From: Alligator mississippiensis
Taxonomy: Eukaryota > Chordata > Crocodylia > Alligatoridae
Assembly (NCBI RefSeq): GCF_030867095.1
Contig: NC_081824.1
Coordinates: 349,530,203-349,594,202 of the forward strand
Direction of reading: 5' to 3'
Length of the DNA stretch: 64,000 nucleotides
Shown: positions 36,801 to 51,800 of the stretch, piece by piece
Layout: each line of letters opens with the position of its first letter
How positions within the stretch are numbered: position 1 is the stretch's first letter
Made by a program: the position numbers and the translations under genes
The notes under the pieces: model-generated
The model's input: only the letters and a program-made list of their open reading frames with translations
The model's database searches: none
What the model was told of the DNA's origin: nothing

Positions 36801-39800
36801 AGTGAGTTCAGGAAATAAAGACTATGCTGAGCTCTTAAAGACTGTGAAAGCTGAGCAGCTGTTAACCCACTACATCTTTCTCTTCAGAGGAGCCTGAACT
36901 AGAAAAGAAGACCTGAAGTATGCTGGACTTGGAAGTGGTTGGGATCAGAATCCAGTCCCATACATATAAACTCCCTCATTTTGTCTGATTTAATCTAATG
37001 GCAATATTATTTTTAAATTCCTATTCCTCTACAATAAAAGTTGTGACCGGCAAAGATCCCTTTTATACAGTAGCATTACGCTAGCAAGTTGTTTGCATAG
37101 TAAATCTCTGAAGTGTCTGATATGGAGATGCGCTGTGGTCATGTACCTTTTTCCTTAACCGTGTTAAGCTGTTTTTTGGGGAATTGCAGAGCAGGGAGGC
37201 AACCAGATGGGCTATGGGGAAATGGTTCCTGCTAGGAAAGGAATTTTGCAAGTTGAACATATAGTTCCAAAGTTAATTCCTGCCTGTAGCGCTATAAACA
37301 GCACCAGCTTTTTAGCATCCTGTCAGCACTTAAGTATTATCTGATATAATGTAAATGTTACTATGGAGTCACAGTTCTATATACTTGGCTGTGTGAAAGT
37401 GAAATTACTATTGCACTAAAAAGTGTAGGATGTGCTAAATGTGCTAATGTAGATGTACAAGGGGGGTGATCAGAATTCCTGCTTCTTTAATTTGTCTACT
37501 TGTGGGGGGGGAGGGGGGTTGTCATAAGGACCAGTTTCTGTGCATCTTTCATCTTCACTACAGTCAGGTCATTATTGCCATCCAGGGTGTAGGCATCCTT
37601 TTTTTAATGGTTAGGGCCAGGTCAGGTACTCAGAGAGCAGGAGGGAACATCAAGAGTTAGACCAAGAGTCTGGAGCCAGAAACCGCTGTTAAACACTGCT
37701 CAGCATAGTCGTACAGAGAAAGGTCCAGAGCAAAGGCGAGGCTGGAGGGTTGGTGCACGACAGGAACTTGGCAAAAGCAATAACCGGAGCTGGAACTGTG
37801 GCAGGTTCTGGTAACAAAGTTAAGGCAGGATCCAGGGCCTGGTTCTGAGAGACCAGACCAGAGACAGATCAAGATCTGGATTGTCTGGTGGTTTGTGAAG
37901 TACTGAGCAGTTGTCTTTTTTTTTTCTTGTTGTCTTGGGTTTATAACTTGGAGCCTGGTTGACTGAAGGCAACTGGGCTATTGAGAACAATCAAACTAAA
38001 TTGGACATTGGGCAGCTCCAGGCAGGCTCAAGTCTTGTGCCAGGCACTTTACCTTGTGAACCATCTTTCACAGTAGGTTTGTGTCTTGAAATACGAAGCA
38101 CAATCTTTATCTGCCTAACTCCCAGTTTGTTTTCCATTTGCAGTTTGAAGGAAGGAAATACTGTGAACATGATTTTCAGATGCTTTTTGCCCCTTGCTGC
38201 CATCAGTGTGGTAAGTTTTTATGCCAGATGAAAAAGTGTATACTGCATATCCAAGGAAAGGTCAGTACACAGCTTTGCAGAGAACTCTAACCTTTGGGAA
38301 CATGCCCAGTTTGTGATTTGGCTACTGGTTTGATTAGTCGCTTACAAGCCGTTCTTGGACTTTTGATGCATTTATATAAGCAAAAAATTTTCTAGAACTG
38401 AAACTTAAACAAGCCCTCATCATCTCCTGTCTTGGGTGCTATAACCAGTTAATCGAGGACCACATTGTCTCTCTCCATTCCATACAAATTAAGATAAATT
38501 AAGATGATCTTCATTCATAGTTATAAAAGATATAGATATCAAAGATATCACCCCCCAGAAATTTATTGCCTCTTACATAATTCCTGGATCATCACAGCTA
38601 CAACATCCCTCTAGAACTACCATAACATGGAAGATGTTAAAATTTATCCCAGCTATACAGTTGGTCTAATAAAAGGTATCACTGAACAAATCCTTGCCTC
38701 TTGCATAATTCCCAGACCATCCCTGCTACAACATCACTCTAACACTACCTCCATAGTTTTATCTATCTCACAAGTCCCGTGGCTCCCCTTTCTCCATTAC
38801 ATCAAATTCAAGCACTGTAAGATTTTAAACAACCTTAATTGCCTAACATTACACTGACTTGCCCAATGTATTTGCCTTTTCTCTGCTACAGTATTAGAGC
38901 ACTTGTAATCTTTACGTGGTTATTTCTGAACTTTCTTCCATACTACCTCCATGCAGGAAACACCTTTTCTGAGCAGATCTGAAATGTCACTACCCTGCCC
39001 TCTCTTAAATCTCTCCTCAGAATGTTTTTTTCTACAGGAAGCCAGCTGTTGAGTCACCTACTTTTTATGTGAACTGCTTGTTTGTGAAAAGAGAAGGGGC
39101 TGGGAGAGAGGGGCATACAGACCAGTAAATCTTAGCTGCTGTGCGTAGTGAAGTATGAGGGGTTCAGTGATGAATTAGGGGCTGTGGGAGAGAAATTTAA
39201 AACAAACACAGTATGCAAGAAATTGGAAAGGCCTAGATGACCCCCTGCGGTCTCTTCCAGCCCTAGTTTTCTATGATTCTAGGGCCATGTACATTATTGC
39301 TTTTTAAGGTGGTGAATCACACTGAACACCAAGGGGCTTTTTGCATCCTCCTGTTCTCCCCAACAAGTTGCCTTCCTCTGTGCTGCCTTTCCATTTCCCT
39401 CTATATTTCAGTGACTTTCTAAACACGCACCCTAAACTCTGTGATCCCCATTGCCCTACCATGCCTCCTGTTTTGGGAAAAACACCAATCTCCTCTTCTT
39501 CCATATCAGCATCCCCCTTCCTAATCCTGATGCTTGCCTCAGTTATCACTGAGCGTACCTGATTGGCAAGGCAGGAAGAAAACTCTCTTTGCTTGTAGCC
39601 CCGAACAGCCACTTGTTAGAGGTATAAGAGTCTGATCCAGCACTTTGTGGCAGGAGCCACAGAGGAAACGTCTAGCCTCACTTATGCTCAGCCAAGATTG
39701 TTCCTGATTTGATTCCTGATTCCCCACCAAATCCTATCCTGAACCCCTGGCAATCCCAACTAAGTCAAAATCAGTTCAATAGGGAACTGGCTGTGCGTTC

Positions 39801-42800
39801 CCAATGCACGATTGGGGGACTTCAACTTCCCTGACATATCCTGGGATAAGCGCAAGGCCAAATCTGACAGATTGCATAGCTTTCTCACTTGCATTGATGA
39901 CCTCTACCTAATGCAGGAGGTCTGTGAGCCGACTAGGGGAGAGGCATTGCTTGATCTGGTCTTGGCCAAAGGGGAGGACCTGGTGAGCAATGTGAGGATC
40001 GAGGGGGGAAGCTTGGTGACAGTGACCATGAATTGGTCATCTTCTTAGTTCACTGAAGAGCAGGCAAACCCCTCAGGAAAACAGAAGTTCTTAACTTTGG
40101 AAAGGCTGACTTTTGCAAACTCAGAGATTTGGTCAGTCAGGCAATTAGAGGCCATACCCCTCCTAGAAAAGGGAGTACATGAGGAATGGTCATCTCTCAA
40201 AAATGTAATCCTTGAAGCACAGAGGAAAGCCATTCCATCTCACAAGAAATGTAGTCAACAGGCAAGGAAGCCCCCCTTGGCTGAACAAGAAACTGTTGGA
40301 CCTCATTAAACTCAAAAGAGAAGCCTACACCAGTTGGAAAATGGGAAGCATCACCAAAGAGAACTACTCAACACTCATCTGTACCTGTAGAAAGCGATCC
40401 AAAAAAGCCAAGGTACAAACTGAACTCAGGCTAGCTATGGGAATCAAGGACAACAAAAAGTCCTTCTTCAGATATGTGGGAAGTCAAAAAAAGAACAAAG
40501 GTAGCATTGGGCTCCTGCGAGATCCAACGGGGCAACTGACATCCGACACCCAAGAAAGGGCCAATCTCCTAAATGACTTTCTCGCGTTGGTTTTTCACCC
40601 TCCCAAGGGAATCATACTGTCAGAAAGGATACAAACCATCCTGGGAGTGGGTGACAGGCCCAAAATTGATGTGGATCAGGTGAGAGAACACCTTGAGAAA
40701 CTGGACATTCACAAGTCTGTGTGCCCAGATGGAATGTGCCCGAGAGTCTTGAAAGGGCTGGTAGACATCATTGCATCCCCCTTGGCAAAAATATTGGAAA
40801 ATTTGTGGCACCCAGGCAAGGTCCCGGAAGACTGGAAAAGAGTCAATGTGGTCCCTATCTTCAAGAAAGGGAGGAGGGATGACCTGGGGAATTATAGACC
40901 AATCAGTCTGACATCTGATTTTTCTCTGGAAAAATCCTGGAGAAAATTGTGGGATCCATCAACAGCAGACTAACAGAAGGCAGGCATCTGAATGCCAGCC
41001 AACATGGCTTTGTGACTGGCAGGTCTTGCCTGACCAACCTCATCTCCTTCTATGACCAGGTAACTGTGCCCTGGACAAGGGAGATGATATGGATGTCATA
41101 TATCTGGATTTCAAGAAAGCTTTTGACCTAGTTCCCCATGATGTCCTCATGGTTAAGCTGGGGACCTGTGGCCTTGATCATCTTATGGTCCAATGGCTAG
41201 GTAACTGGCTACAGGGTCGGACCCAAAGAGTACTAGTTGACAGGAGCAAATCAACATGACACAGGCTGACCAGCGGAGTCCCTCAGGGCTCAGTACTTGT
41301 GCCGGTACTCTTTAACATCTTCATTAATGATCTGGATTCAGGAGGCGGATGAGAACTGGCAGAGTTCACAGATGACAAGAAATTATGGGGGGAGGGCATT
41401 CACACCGCAGGACAGGCTGGGGATACAGGCTGACTTGGACATGCTGTCAGGTGGGCTGACCAAAACCTGATGGCCTTCAATGTAGAGAAGGATAAGGTGC
41501 TGCACCTTGGTAGGAAGAACCTTCAACATACTTACAGGCTCGGCAGTGCTGTGCTCACTAGCACCATGACCAAAAGAGTCTTGGGGGTCTTGATTGACCT
41601 GACCACAAGATGAATATGAGCCACCAGTGTGATGTTGTGACTGGCAAAGCAAACCAAACTCTGGCATGCACCCACCGATGCATCTCAGGCAAAACTAGGG
41701 ATGTCATCCTCCTGCTTTACTCAGCCTTTTGGTGAGACCACAGCTGGAGTAGTGCATCCAGTTTTGGGCCCCCCACTTCAGGAGGGATGTGGAAAAGCTT
41801 GAGAGAGTTCAGAGGAGAGTCACTCACATGATCCAAGGCCTGGAGGGCAGGCTATACAAGGAGAGGCCGAGGGACTTGGGACTCTTCAGTCTGGAAAGGA
41901 GAAGGCTCAGGGGGGGACTTGGTAGCAGCCTACAATTATATAGGGGGTGCATCAGGACCTGGGAAAACAGCACCAGAGCTCCCCAAGGAATAACAAAGTC
42001 TAACGGCCATAAACTCCAGGAAGACCGATTTAGACTAGACATAAGAAACAAGTTCTTTATGGTGTGAGTGTCCAGGGTCTGGAACCAGACTCCCCTCAGA
42101 GATGGTGCAAGCACCTACTCTGGACTCTTTCAAAAAACATGTGGATGTTTTTCTTGCTGGGGTCACTTGATCCCAGCTGACTTCCTGCCTGTGGCGGTAG
42201 GGGCTTGACTCGATCTCACAGGGTCCCTTCCAACCCCTAATATCTATGAAATCTATGAAAACACCTTGCAATTTCATTCGCTGAATCGTTCCAAATGCTG
42301 AATTCACAATATGCAAAATGGAGGGGAGGGGAGTGATCACAGGCTGACTTACATACGATGTCATGATGCTGCTTGGCTAGTAGAACCAGACAAGCTTTGC
42401 CTGGAAATCAGGCTCTCTTAATGTTTTGATCTCTGATTTGTCCTCCAGATAATTAGGGTCCTTCCCAGTGATGTCCAGAATGTTCCCTGAGCTTTTAAGT
42501 CAAATTCAGTCTTCAAAATGTATGATTATATGAGCCAAGGAATGTCACTAATTAGAGTTTAGGCTTCACTTCAGTTAAACAGCAATGTGCATCAATCCTC
42601 TACCTTATAGGGACTGACCAAATTCAAGGACTGGAAGAGAGAAATGGACAGTAAATGAGGTCAATAAAGAAGGGCATGTAAATTATTGGGTCTTTTAGAC
42701 TAAAGACGTCCATCTTTTTAGATTAAAGACATTCATCCCTCCACAAGATTTCAGAATCTGGTGACACCCATTTAAAAAACAAATATGAATATGGTATGAA

Positions 42801-45800
42801 CATTATAATATAAACATTATTTTATTAATGTGATATTAACTGTATTGCTATATTATAATGTAAGTAGAATAGTCATCCCTTCAAGCTACTCCCCCAAGTT
42901 CTGTCTAGCCCTTTGAATGTTTGCTCCCAGCACAGTATCTGGATTCCACACACATGCGGGGTACCACTAGGGACTGGGAACTGGCAGGGCAAATTTTGGC
43001 TTTGTTTACCCCAGGGGTGATCTGCCCCTGAACTCCAGCCCTGGGGCCAAAATGAACAGATCCTATGGACATGAAGCTGGAAGGGATGAGGGTTGGGCTG
43101 CACAAACGTGGCACACGATGGGCCCTTAACATATGAGGCTTGGGGAGGAAGGAACGGGACCCCTTTTGAGCCCCAGTCTGTACCTGAGGGGGAAAGCACT
43201 TCCCAGAGGAATACGACTGCAGCTGTTCCTCCAGGGACTTGGATGCTGGGAGCCAGAACTATCTGCTGCACTGCCCTTCCCACCAGCCCTGGGTGCTTGC
43301 AAAGAACTGGGGGATGAGCTGACCTGAAAAATGCATTTTTGCTTCTTCCCATCTGTCTGTGGTAGAGCATGCTGCTCAGAGCAGCCAATGCAGGAGCTGC
43401 CAAAGGGTGGAAGGGGGAAGCTTATCCAGAGGACTCTGTGGTAGGCAGGGTGGGAATTGAGCAGTGCACCCAACTCCTTGCACAGGGCCAGTACTGAGGC
43501 ACCCCAAGGGGATCTTGTGGCACCCCGTCATGCTGCAGCTCCCCAACTGAGAACCATGGTTGTAGAGAGTGTGAGAGATGGGAGGAGATATGCTTTGTCT
43601 GCAGAGGAATTTGTTTTGGTTGTATCTCCAAAGATAAAGTTGAGAACCCAGGCTTCAGGAGCAATAGGGCTTAAACCAAAAGGAAGGATTGGGGTTTTTT
43701 GTTTGTGTGTTTTTTCTATTTACTTAGTCTGAGTTGGTATTTAAAAGGACTTTATACTTTTTAATATCTTGGTATTTTATTTACCTGCAGGTGAGTTCAT
43801 TATTGGTCGTGTTATTAAAGCCATGAACAATAGCTGGCATCCAGAATGCTTCTGCTGTGATATTTGCCAACAAGTGCTGGCTGATATTGGATTTGTCAAG
43901 AATGCTGGCAGGTAAACCCTTGGCCTCTTCCATACTGGTGATGATTAAGGCTTCCCAAAATCTGTAGCTGACCTTATCTCAGCTTTTAAAAATTACAGTA
44001 AAGGGAGTGAATATAACTGAAGTGTCTCTCTTTACACGTAAGGTACCTTTATGGGACAAGGATTCAAGAATGCCTCGTACGCAGAGAATGCAGCACAAAA
44101 AGGAAATGTCAACATTAAGAATTCTTGATTTATTTTTTTTTAAAAACACTTAGAAAATGCCAACAAATGAACCACTTCATCTCCAGACTTCCTACCGGGT
44201 CACCTTCTGGGTATATCTTTTACTTTAGGTCAATTGGGTACATAAAAGGAGGAGAAAATTTTGATAGTATGTTTTGAGTATTCAGGTATATTCCATTAAT
44301 TCTTTCATGCGAGATGTCAGATACTTTCTGGTGTGATTCCAGTAGCTAATGCTTCAGAGACGCAGGTGCTGTGATAATAACCACTTCAGCAATTTCTGTA
44401 CACATCTACCTAACACCTCTCTAGGGTTCTCTGAGTATTTCTTCAGAATGAAGTATGTGGCTGCAATCAGGGCTTTTCATTTTCTGTTATTTATTTCTTC
44501 ATTATGGAGTTCACCCTTATACATAGGAAAAAGTAGTTGTTTGGTTTACTCACAAATATTTTGGTCTTATTTACAGGCTTTTCTTTCCAAGCCACCTTTT
44601 CCAACCTGCCTTTTCTTTCTAACCCACCATGGGGCAGATTCTGATGCCTTTATCTGATTTGGGGGCACTCTATGAGTAGTCCAAATAACTTCTGCAGGAC
44701 TTCTCTAGGAGGGAGATACTATTCAGTGTGAGTGAGTGTTTCAAAGGCTAGGGCCTGTACCCTTCAGTAGTGTGTTTTGGTGCACATGGGGCATTCCATT
44801 GATTTAATCTAGTTAAATTTAAACTTGTCAGTAAGTATTGGCAGAATGAGGGCTGAAATTAACATTTAGCTTCCAATCTAACTTTAAGATTCACAGAGTA
44901 AAACCAGTCAACAACACAACATTTTAGCACATTTTAATTCCTCTTTTTTGACTAAACACAAGAGAACAGAACAACGATTCCGTCAGTGAATGGAATAAAA
45001 TTACCTTTACTTTAAGCGTGATTTAGCACACAGGAAACCCTTAAAGGTTTCTGTGTCTAGCAGACAGCTGACTGAAGTGAAGTTTGAATAGATATTTTAT
45101 AAGTAAAGTTCCCAGATACCTTTACTTACTGATACTGGGTTTTTTTTTTCCTTTCCTACTGTTTTTAGACATCTTTGCCGCCCTTGTCACAACCGGGAAA
45201 AAGCAAGGGGCTTGGGGAAATACATTTGCCAGAAGTGCCATGCTATTATTGATGAACAGCCTCTCATCTTCAAGAATGATCCTTACCATCCAGATCACTT
45301 CAACTGTGCCAACTGCGGGTAACTGCATTCTGGGAAGGGAGAAATAATTAAGAAATGCTAGTTTTATTTATTTTGCCTATTTGCATTTTAAAGTGCAGCT
45401 TTGAGCACCCCATGCTAATAGCATGCCCCCATGTTCCCTCTACAAGCTCAACGTGTGTGTTAAGCATTGAGTCTGCAACTGCCTGTCAGCTGATGAACTG
45501 CATCTTTTTACCTCAAACAGAAGATGTTCGTGTTTTTGGATTCCAGAAATCTGGGAACCAACTAATGGGTCTAAATAAAGGCTTAGAGGACAAGAAGGTA
45601 GCAGGGGAGAGGTGGTGGCTATAAGTATAGCCACAGTTTGCAGCTGTAGACATAGACAAGGGTTTCACTAGGGTGAACATGACCATTTTTGGTTACAGTT
45701 CAGAAGACAGAGTGAGTAGATATAATGAGATTGAATAGGGGGGGAGAGAGAGGTTGAAGGTAAAACTGAAGTTGCATTCCATGGACAAGTTTTGAAAAAC

Positions 45801-48800
45801 ATGGAGGGAAAAGTTGGAGAGGTATTAAGAGGGAAGAAAAGAAGTTCATTTTGGAATGTAACTGAGTTTTAAATGGTGGCAGGAAAATCCAGGAGGAGAT
45901 GAAAGACTGGACAGAAGCTCGTCCACCCTAAAACTCATTAAAGAAATCCAGTCAATTGTAACAAGGAGGGTGGCTAACCATTAGGACAGGTTACTTGTCT
46001 GCATGGTAGGTTCTCCATCACTTGAAATGTCATTAAGGGTCTGATTTGGGAGACCCTGACATGTACAAATGAAGGCTCAATAGCAACCAGCTATAAAGTT
46101 AGCACACATTTTCAAGCTGGTTGGAGTTTTTTATGGCATGATATGTACTTTACATGTGTAGCTGGTCTCAAGGTAATTTCTCAGTTAGCTGGTTAATTGT
46201 GCAATACCTGTAACGTATAGAGGGGGCCACAAACATTCATTGGTGTGACACAATATCGATCAGCACTATGGCCAGGAGGAATGAAAAATTAGACCACAAT
46301 ATCCAAAAACAAAGCCAGTACTGCATAGCAAGTCCTTTTTTAAGTCGTGGTAAATTTGGAAGTCTCAGTTAGTTGTCTGTTTTTCTGAGTTTCTTGAAAA
46401 CAAATGGGAAAAGTACAGTTTTCTTCCTCGCATATACCTCACTTCCTGTTTGGCTGCTTTTACTTATTTTTCTGTCTTTGGCTGCAGCAGCCTATTCTTG
46501 ACTTCAGGACTGAGATACATGCCTGAGTTTTGCAGACTGCTGTGACAGCTGCTAGAAAGCTATACACCACTAGTATGGATCTTGATGTACTTCATAAAAT
46601 CTGTGGATTTTCAAAGTGGCCTCTCTAACAGCTGGATGGGAGAGGTATTTGTCATCCCAAATAGGCACCAGACAGAGAGATCACTATTAGGAGTGCATAA
46701 CAAATTTTGGATTTGTTTTTTTTTAACATTAGACTCCAATGTAGAACAGGTAGCCACAGCTTTTCACTGAGACACTGTGGTTGGAGATAGTAGGAGCTAT
46801 AACACAGGCATACTAGTTGTTTGTAGTTGGACATTCAGGAAGTAGGAAGGGAATTTCTCATTGGAGATATGTAGGATAAACAGACAGCAAAGATCAGTTG
46901 GAAAAAGGATCTGTAATCCTAAAGCAAGAGTAACCAAATCATATCACCTTTGAGTGCCATCAGCATTTAAGTTTATATTTTCTCAATGACATAACTATTC
47001 AGATTTATCATCCAGGTTACAAAGTAACACTAAAAAATATAGGTGAGATCCTGTGATTGGAAGAGAATAAATATGTCCATGAAGTATGAGTGCATATTTC
47101 TTTTTGCTTGAAGCTTGGTAGGACATGGAGCATTAATGGAAACACAGATGACTGAATATTTTTTCTCAGTTACATTTGTATAAATCCAAATGTGTCAACT
47201 ACAGTTGATTTACTTTTAGTAGCACTGGGAACTGAATTTACTCCAACATGCCTATAGTTTGCAAAATGATCTTGTGACATGTAAGCAAATGAGAAAACTA
47301 TCATATATTTAAAGCAATTTAATGTATGATACTTAATGGTTCTGAGTTGCCAATAGAAGTAGTTAGTCCTGAGGACAAAAGCCCCAGAACCAGGCATTAT
47401 GTTGTAACTCCATTTTTGAGTAAGACTATTATTTACTGTAAATAAACCTTTTAAAATAAATTCATAAGAGTAAATCCTGTGCTCAAGACTACATATTAGT
47501 TGAAATTATCTGTAGTATCAGCTTCTTTGTATTACTCATCAATTAATTTTTCAACAGGAAGGAACTTAGTGCTGATGCCCGTGAGTTGAAGGGAGAATTA
47601 TATTGCTTGCCTTGCCATGATAAAATGGGTGTTCCTATCTGTGGAGCATGTAGAAGACCAATTGAAGGACGTGTGGTGAATGCTATGGGCAAACAGTGGC
47701 ATGTGGAGGTAATCCTCAGACTGTGTTGTGTTTTACAAAATGGTGGTCTGAATATACTTAGATTTTGTGAGTTAGTGTTAATAAAAAGGATCAGAACATT
47801 CTACAAAATAGTTTGCCATAAGTTCTACATTTTATCTTTTAATTGTCATCATGCATGCAGCTCCTTCTATTTAAAAAAAAAACATGCTGCTTTGAGATTT
47901 CTTGTATTTTAAGTGAGAATTATGGAAATTTCTGGAAGGTCTCTGGTAGATCTAAAATATCTCTCGAAACTGTAGAAACTTTAAGGGCAAATATAGACAA
48001 AGAAGCGGGGAAATGAACACTAAGCAGGAAACTTTGTAATAATGTTTCTATAAGCTAGCTTCATGATATTAGTAACTTCATGATATTAGTTAGTCACATC
48101 CAAAACCTTTTCAGTTTCATATTTTATTTTCTTTAGTCCATGAAATTTGAAGTGCCAGATCTTAAAAGGACCAGTATTTCATGTTTACTTGATCTTAATG
48201 TTACATTTCTAAGGTCAAGAAGGAACAGCTAGGAGACGTTCCTTTAATAATGTTGAACCCTTATTTGTGTATTTGTTTCCAAAAAAATTTTCATTAGCTC
48301 CATGAATCTGAAGGTGCTTTGTAACATTTGCTTTACAGCATTTTGTTTGTGCAAAGTGTGAAAAGCCATTCCTTGGTCATCGTCACTATGAGAGGAAGGG
48401 CTTGGCGTATTGTGAAACCCACTACAATCAGGTGAGGTTGCATTTTGCATTTGTCCACTGATAAATTCACAATTAATCAAATTGCTTTATTGGTAGAAAA
48501 GAAATAATAATAGGAAGGGCCCAGTGTGGCCATTTCACAACCATCTGTGTGCATCTTGTTCATTATTGTAATCTTGGATATGTTTTTTGTCATTCATATA
48601 TAAGTATTTAAATGCTTTTATGGAATTGATTCAAGTATTTCAACAAGATTGTAAGACTTATCACAAAGTATGCCTGAGATAGTTTGCAGTTGGCTTTCAA
48701 ATCCATCATTATTACTGACTTAGGACTGCCCTGAGCTTCCTGGTGTTTGCAAGGTTTGTGCATCTGTTTAGTGGTGCAGATGACACCCAATCTTTTCCAA

Positions 48801-51800
48801 GAAGCTAAAGAAAATCTTGTTACTCAGTGGCAGGGGTTTAACACTAGGCCTTAATCAAGAGCTTGGGTTTCCTTACAGCTACTACTGTAAAATGATAGAA
48901 TTCTATATGAAGATGTGCTGTGCTGCTCAGCTGGCACACTTTTTCCTCTCCCAAAGCTGCAAACACCAAATACATTTGTTGGAAGACACCACCTAGTGAC
49001 CACTTTTATTTTTGTACATGTTTATAGTTGGTCCTTCTTTCCACAGATCCATTTACTTTATAGTAGAGTCATAGTGTCACTAAAGCCATGATGGTCCAGG
49101 AAGTGTACAAGAGATGAGGATTTTTTGTGATACCTTTTATTGGGTCAACTGTATAATTGGGAGAGTGGTTGGACAGGCTTTTGGGCATCAAGTGCTCTTC
49201 CTCAGGTTCCTTGCATATCCGTGTTAAGCTTCACATAACTGGCAAGATGAACAGACTACATATATATTCTGTTTATTCTTTTAAAATTAATTCACTACAA
49301 CTATTTGAAGCACAAGCAACTTGAAAAGTATCATGTGCGTAACTTTTTGCAAATAAAAAATAATAAATGCTATAGTTCTAAAGAGACAAGGTTCCTTGGG
49401 TGAATCTGATATCTTTTATTAGACCAACCCAAATAGTTGGAGAATAGTTATTAAGCAAGCTTTCGGGTTCAAAAACCCTTCGTCAAGCTAAGGAAGTTTC
49501 AGCAGTTGGTGTGTGCTCTTCCTGGATGGAAGTTCTAAAGATAGTTTTGATGGATTGATGATTGAAATACTAATAGTATAGTTGTAAATATTGATGATAT
49601 ACCTGTAAAGGATAAATGCCATAACCTATAGATGTTAACAAGCATATTTGTTTGCTTGGCCCAAAAGGAACTAGCTCTTGTAATATTTGTTTTTATAAAA
49701 TCAAAAGCAAATAGATATGGGTATTTCCCTGCAATGCTGGCAACAGAAACATCAAGACATGGTTTTAGTCATGAATGGGAACCTGAAAGTTAAATCAACT
49801 ATAAGTTAATGATAAAGGAATTTGACTAGCATATTTTAAATGTGCCAGATAAGATAAATGAAAAAATGAAACAGAATTAGCAGAGTGGAAAAGAACAAAT
49901 TGTATATTATTAAAATTGAAATAATTTTACAATCTTGTTTGTAACAAAAGGAAGTAGAAAGTGGCTTTAAATTTTTCCCCAGCATTCTTTTTATCATACT
50001 GAGCTAAATAGAGCTGTGTTCATGTCCCTATGCTGTAATATAATTATTTGGTTGTTTAAGAATCTACCCGGGATAAATTCATAGGGTTTTTTTCTCCATC
50101 TACAGCTGTTTGGCGACGTTTGTTTCCACTGTAATCGTGTGATTGAAGGAGATGGTAAACACTTCTCTTGTTTCATTTTCTTATCAAATCATTTCACAAG
50201 AAGCAGTAACTAAATGAGGCACCAGTAAAAGTGAAGATGTGTGTTTTCTCTTTAGAAGTGATGATTATGTCTCATTATCCCTCTCCAAATGTATATTTTT
50301 CTAAATTATTCCGTTTCTCTCGTGAGTGTAAAACACTATGGCCCCAGTGATGGAATATGATGTAGGCAGGCAGTTCCTGCATCTGTTTAGAGCCCTTCTG
50401 ACTTCAGTGGAGCTCTGTACAGATACAGAAGTTCATATACAGTCATCTCTAAATGACTGGAGCCTAAAATTCAGATTGTTAAAAGTAGGCACCTAAAGTT
50501 ACACATAGGTACCTAACCACATTTTTCAAAGCACCTAAGCACCATATTTCTATTTCAATGGGAATTAGGTTCTTAGAAACTTTTGAAATTCCTATTAGAT
50601 GCTTACCTCCATAATTAGGCACTTAGGCTGCCTATGGACATGCTCCCATGCGTTCTAATTAGAACACATTGGAGCTGACTCAATTAATCGATTAATCGAG
50701 TCTGTTCCACATTCTAATTAGAACTGGCATCACCACAGTGTCACATGTATTAAGCCCCCTCCCTCCCCCCCTCGCCTTTCGGAATAGTTGTGGGGGCGCT
50801 TTAACTAAAGCTCTTCAAATGAGCTTCAGTTAAAGCGTCCCATGGCCACTTTTAAATGCCCAGGGGTTTAATACATGTGACATTGCAGTATTTTAATTAG
50901 AGTGACTCTCCGGAAACCGCTCTAATTAAAATACCCCACCCTCACTCCTGAGCATGTGTATATTAGGCAGCCCTAAGTATCCTTAAAAAATCTGGCTAAT
51001 GCTGGAAAAGGTTAGCATTAAAAGAGCACATGTCCTAGAAATACAGTGGCTGTTTGACAACAAACTGAGACAAGCTGCTGCAGAATTTTGAAGTACCATA
51101 TTGTTCTGATTATAAACCGACTCCTCATTTTCAGGATTAATTTTAGGAAAAAATTTCCTCTGTGTGTAGCTTGAGAACTACAAATCAAACACTTTGAAAT
51201 CGTATTTCTTTTACAAAATCCTAGAGGAGAATCAACTAATCAAGGGAAGGACCCAAAGGGTTGAATGTGCTAAAAATGATAAACTAAGTTTCTTCTGTGC
51301 CAAAGCATTTTGCCCAAGACTCATCATATTGCCTTCAGCTTAAAATTCCATGGTGATACATTTATCGAGACAAATATTTTTAGTTAAATGGAAACAGCTT
51401 GGTGGTTTAAACTAAGATAGGCCTGATGGGGGCAAATTTGAATTGCAGTTCTGCATTCAAATGTCATGGGCACATCTGAGCCAACACTTTGGATTCAGAT
51501 TTGAATTTTCCTGAGATATGTAAGGAGAGGGAAACTGGGTGGTCTTATGGGGATGTTCAGGCCTTTTTGTTTGTTTTTGTTTTGTTGGAAAATGCTAATG
51601 TGTTGAATCTCAAGTGTTTCAATATTCATTTTTACCAACTTGCAGTGAAACAGGGGGTGTTCCAGCAGAACTCTGTATTGTTTCCAACCATGCTATGGGC
51701 TCTTCTCTGGCTCTATGGCTACTGTAGTAACCTGCAACAGGAAGTGCTCAGGACCAGGAACCCACTGCTTCCCAGTTCCCTGTGGCAGAGCAGGGAGTCT

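Noticed and set aside
40212-40973. 253-residue ORF as a host gene
   Set aside because: Linker and reverse-transcriptase part of a CR1 LINE.
42873-43403. 176-residue minus-strand ORF
   Set aside because: GC-rich block with overlapping ORFs on both strands and no family similarity; probably repeat-derived.
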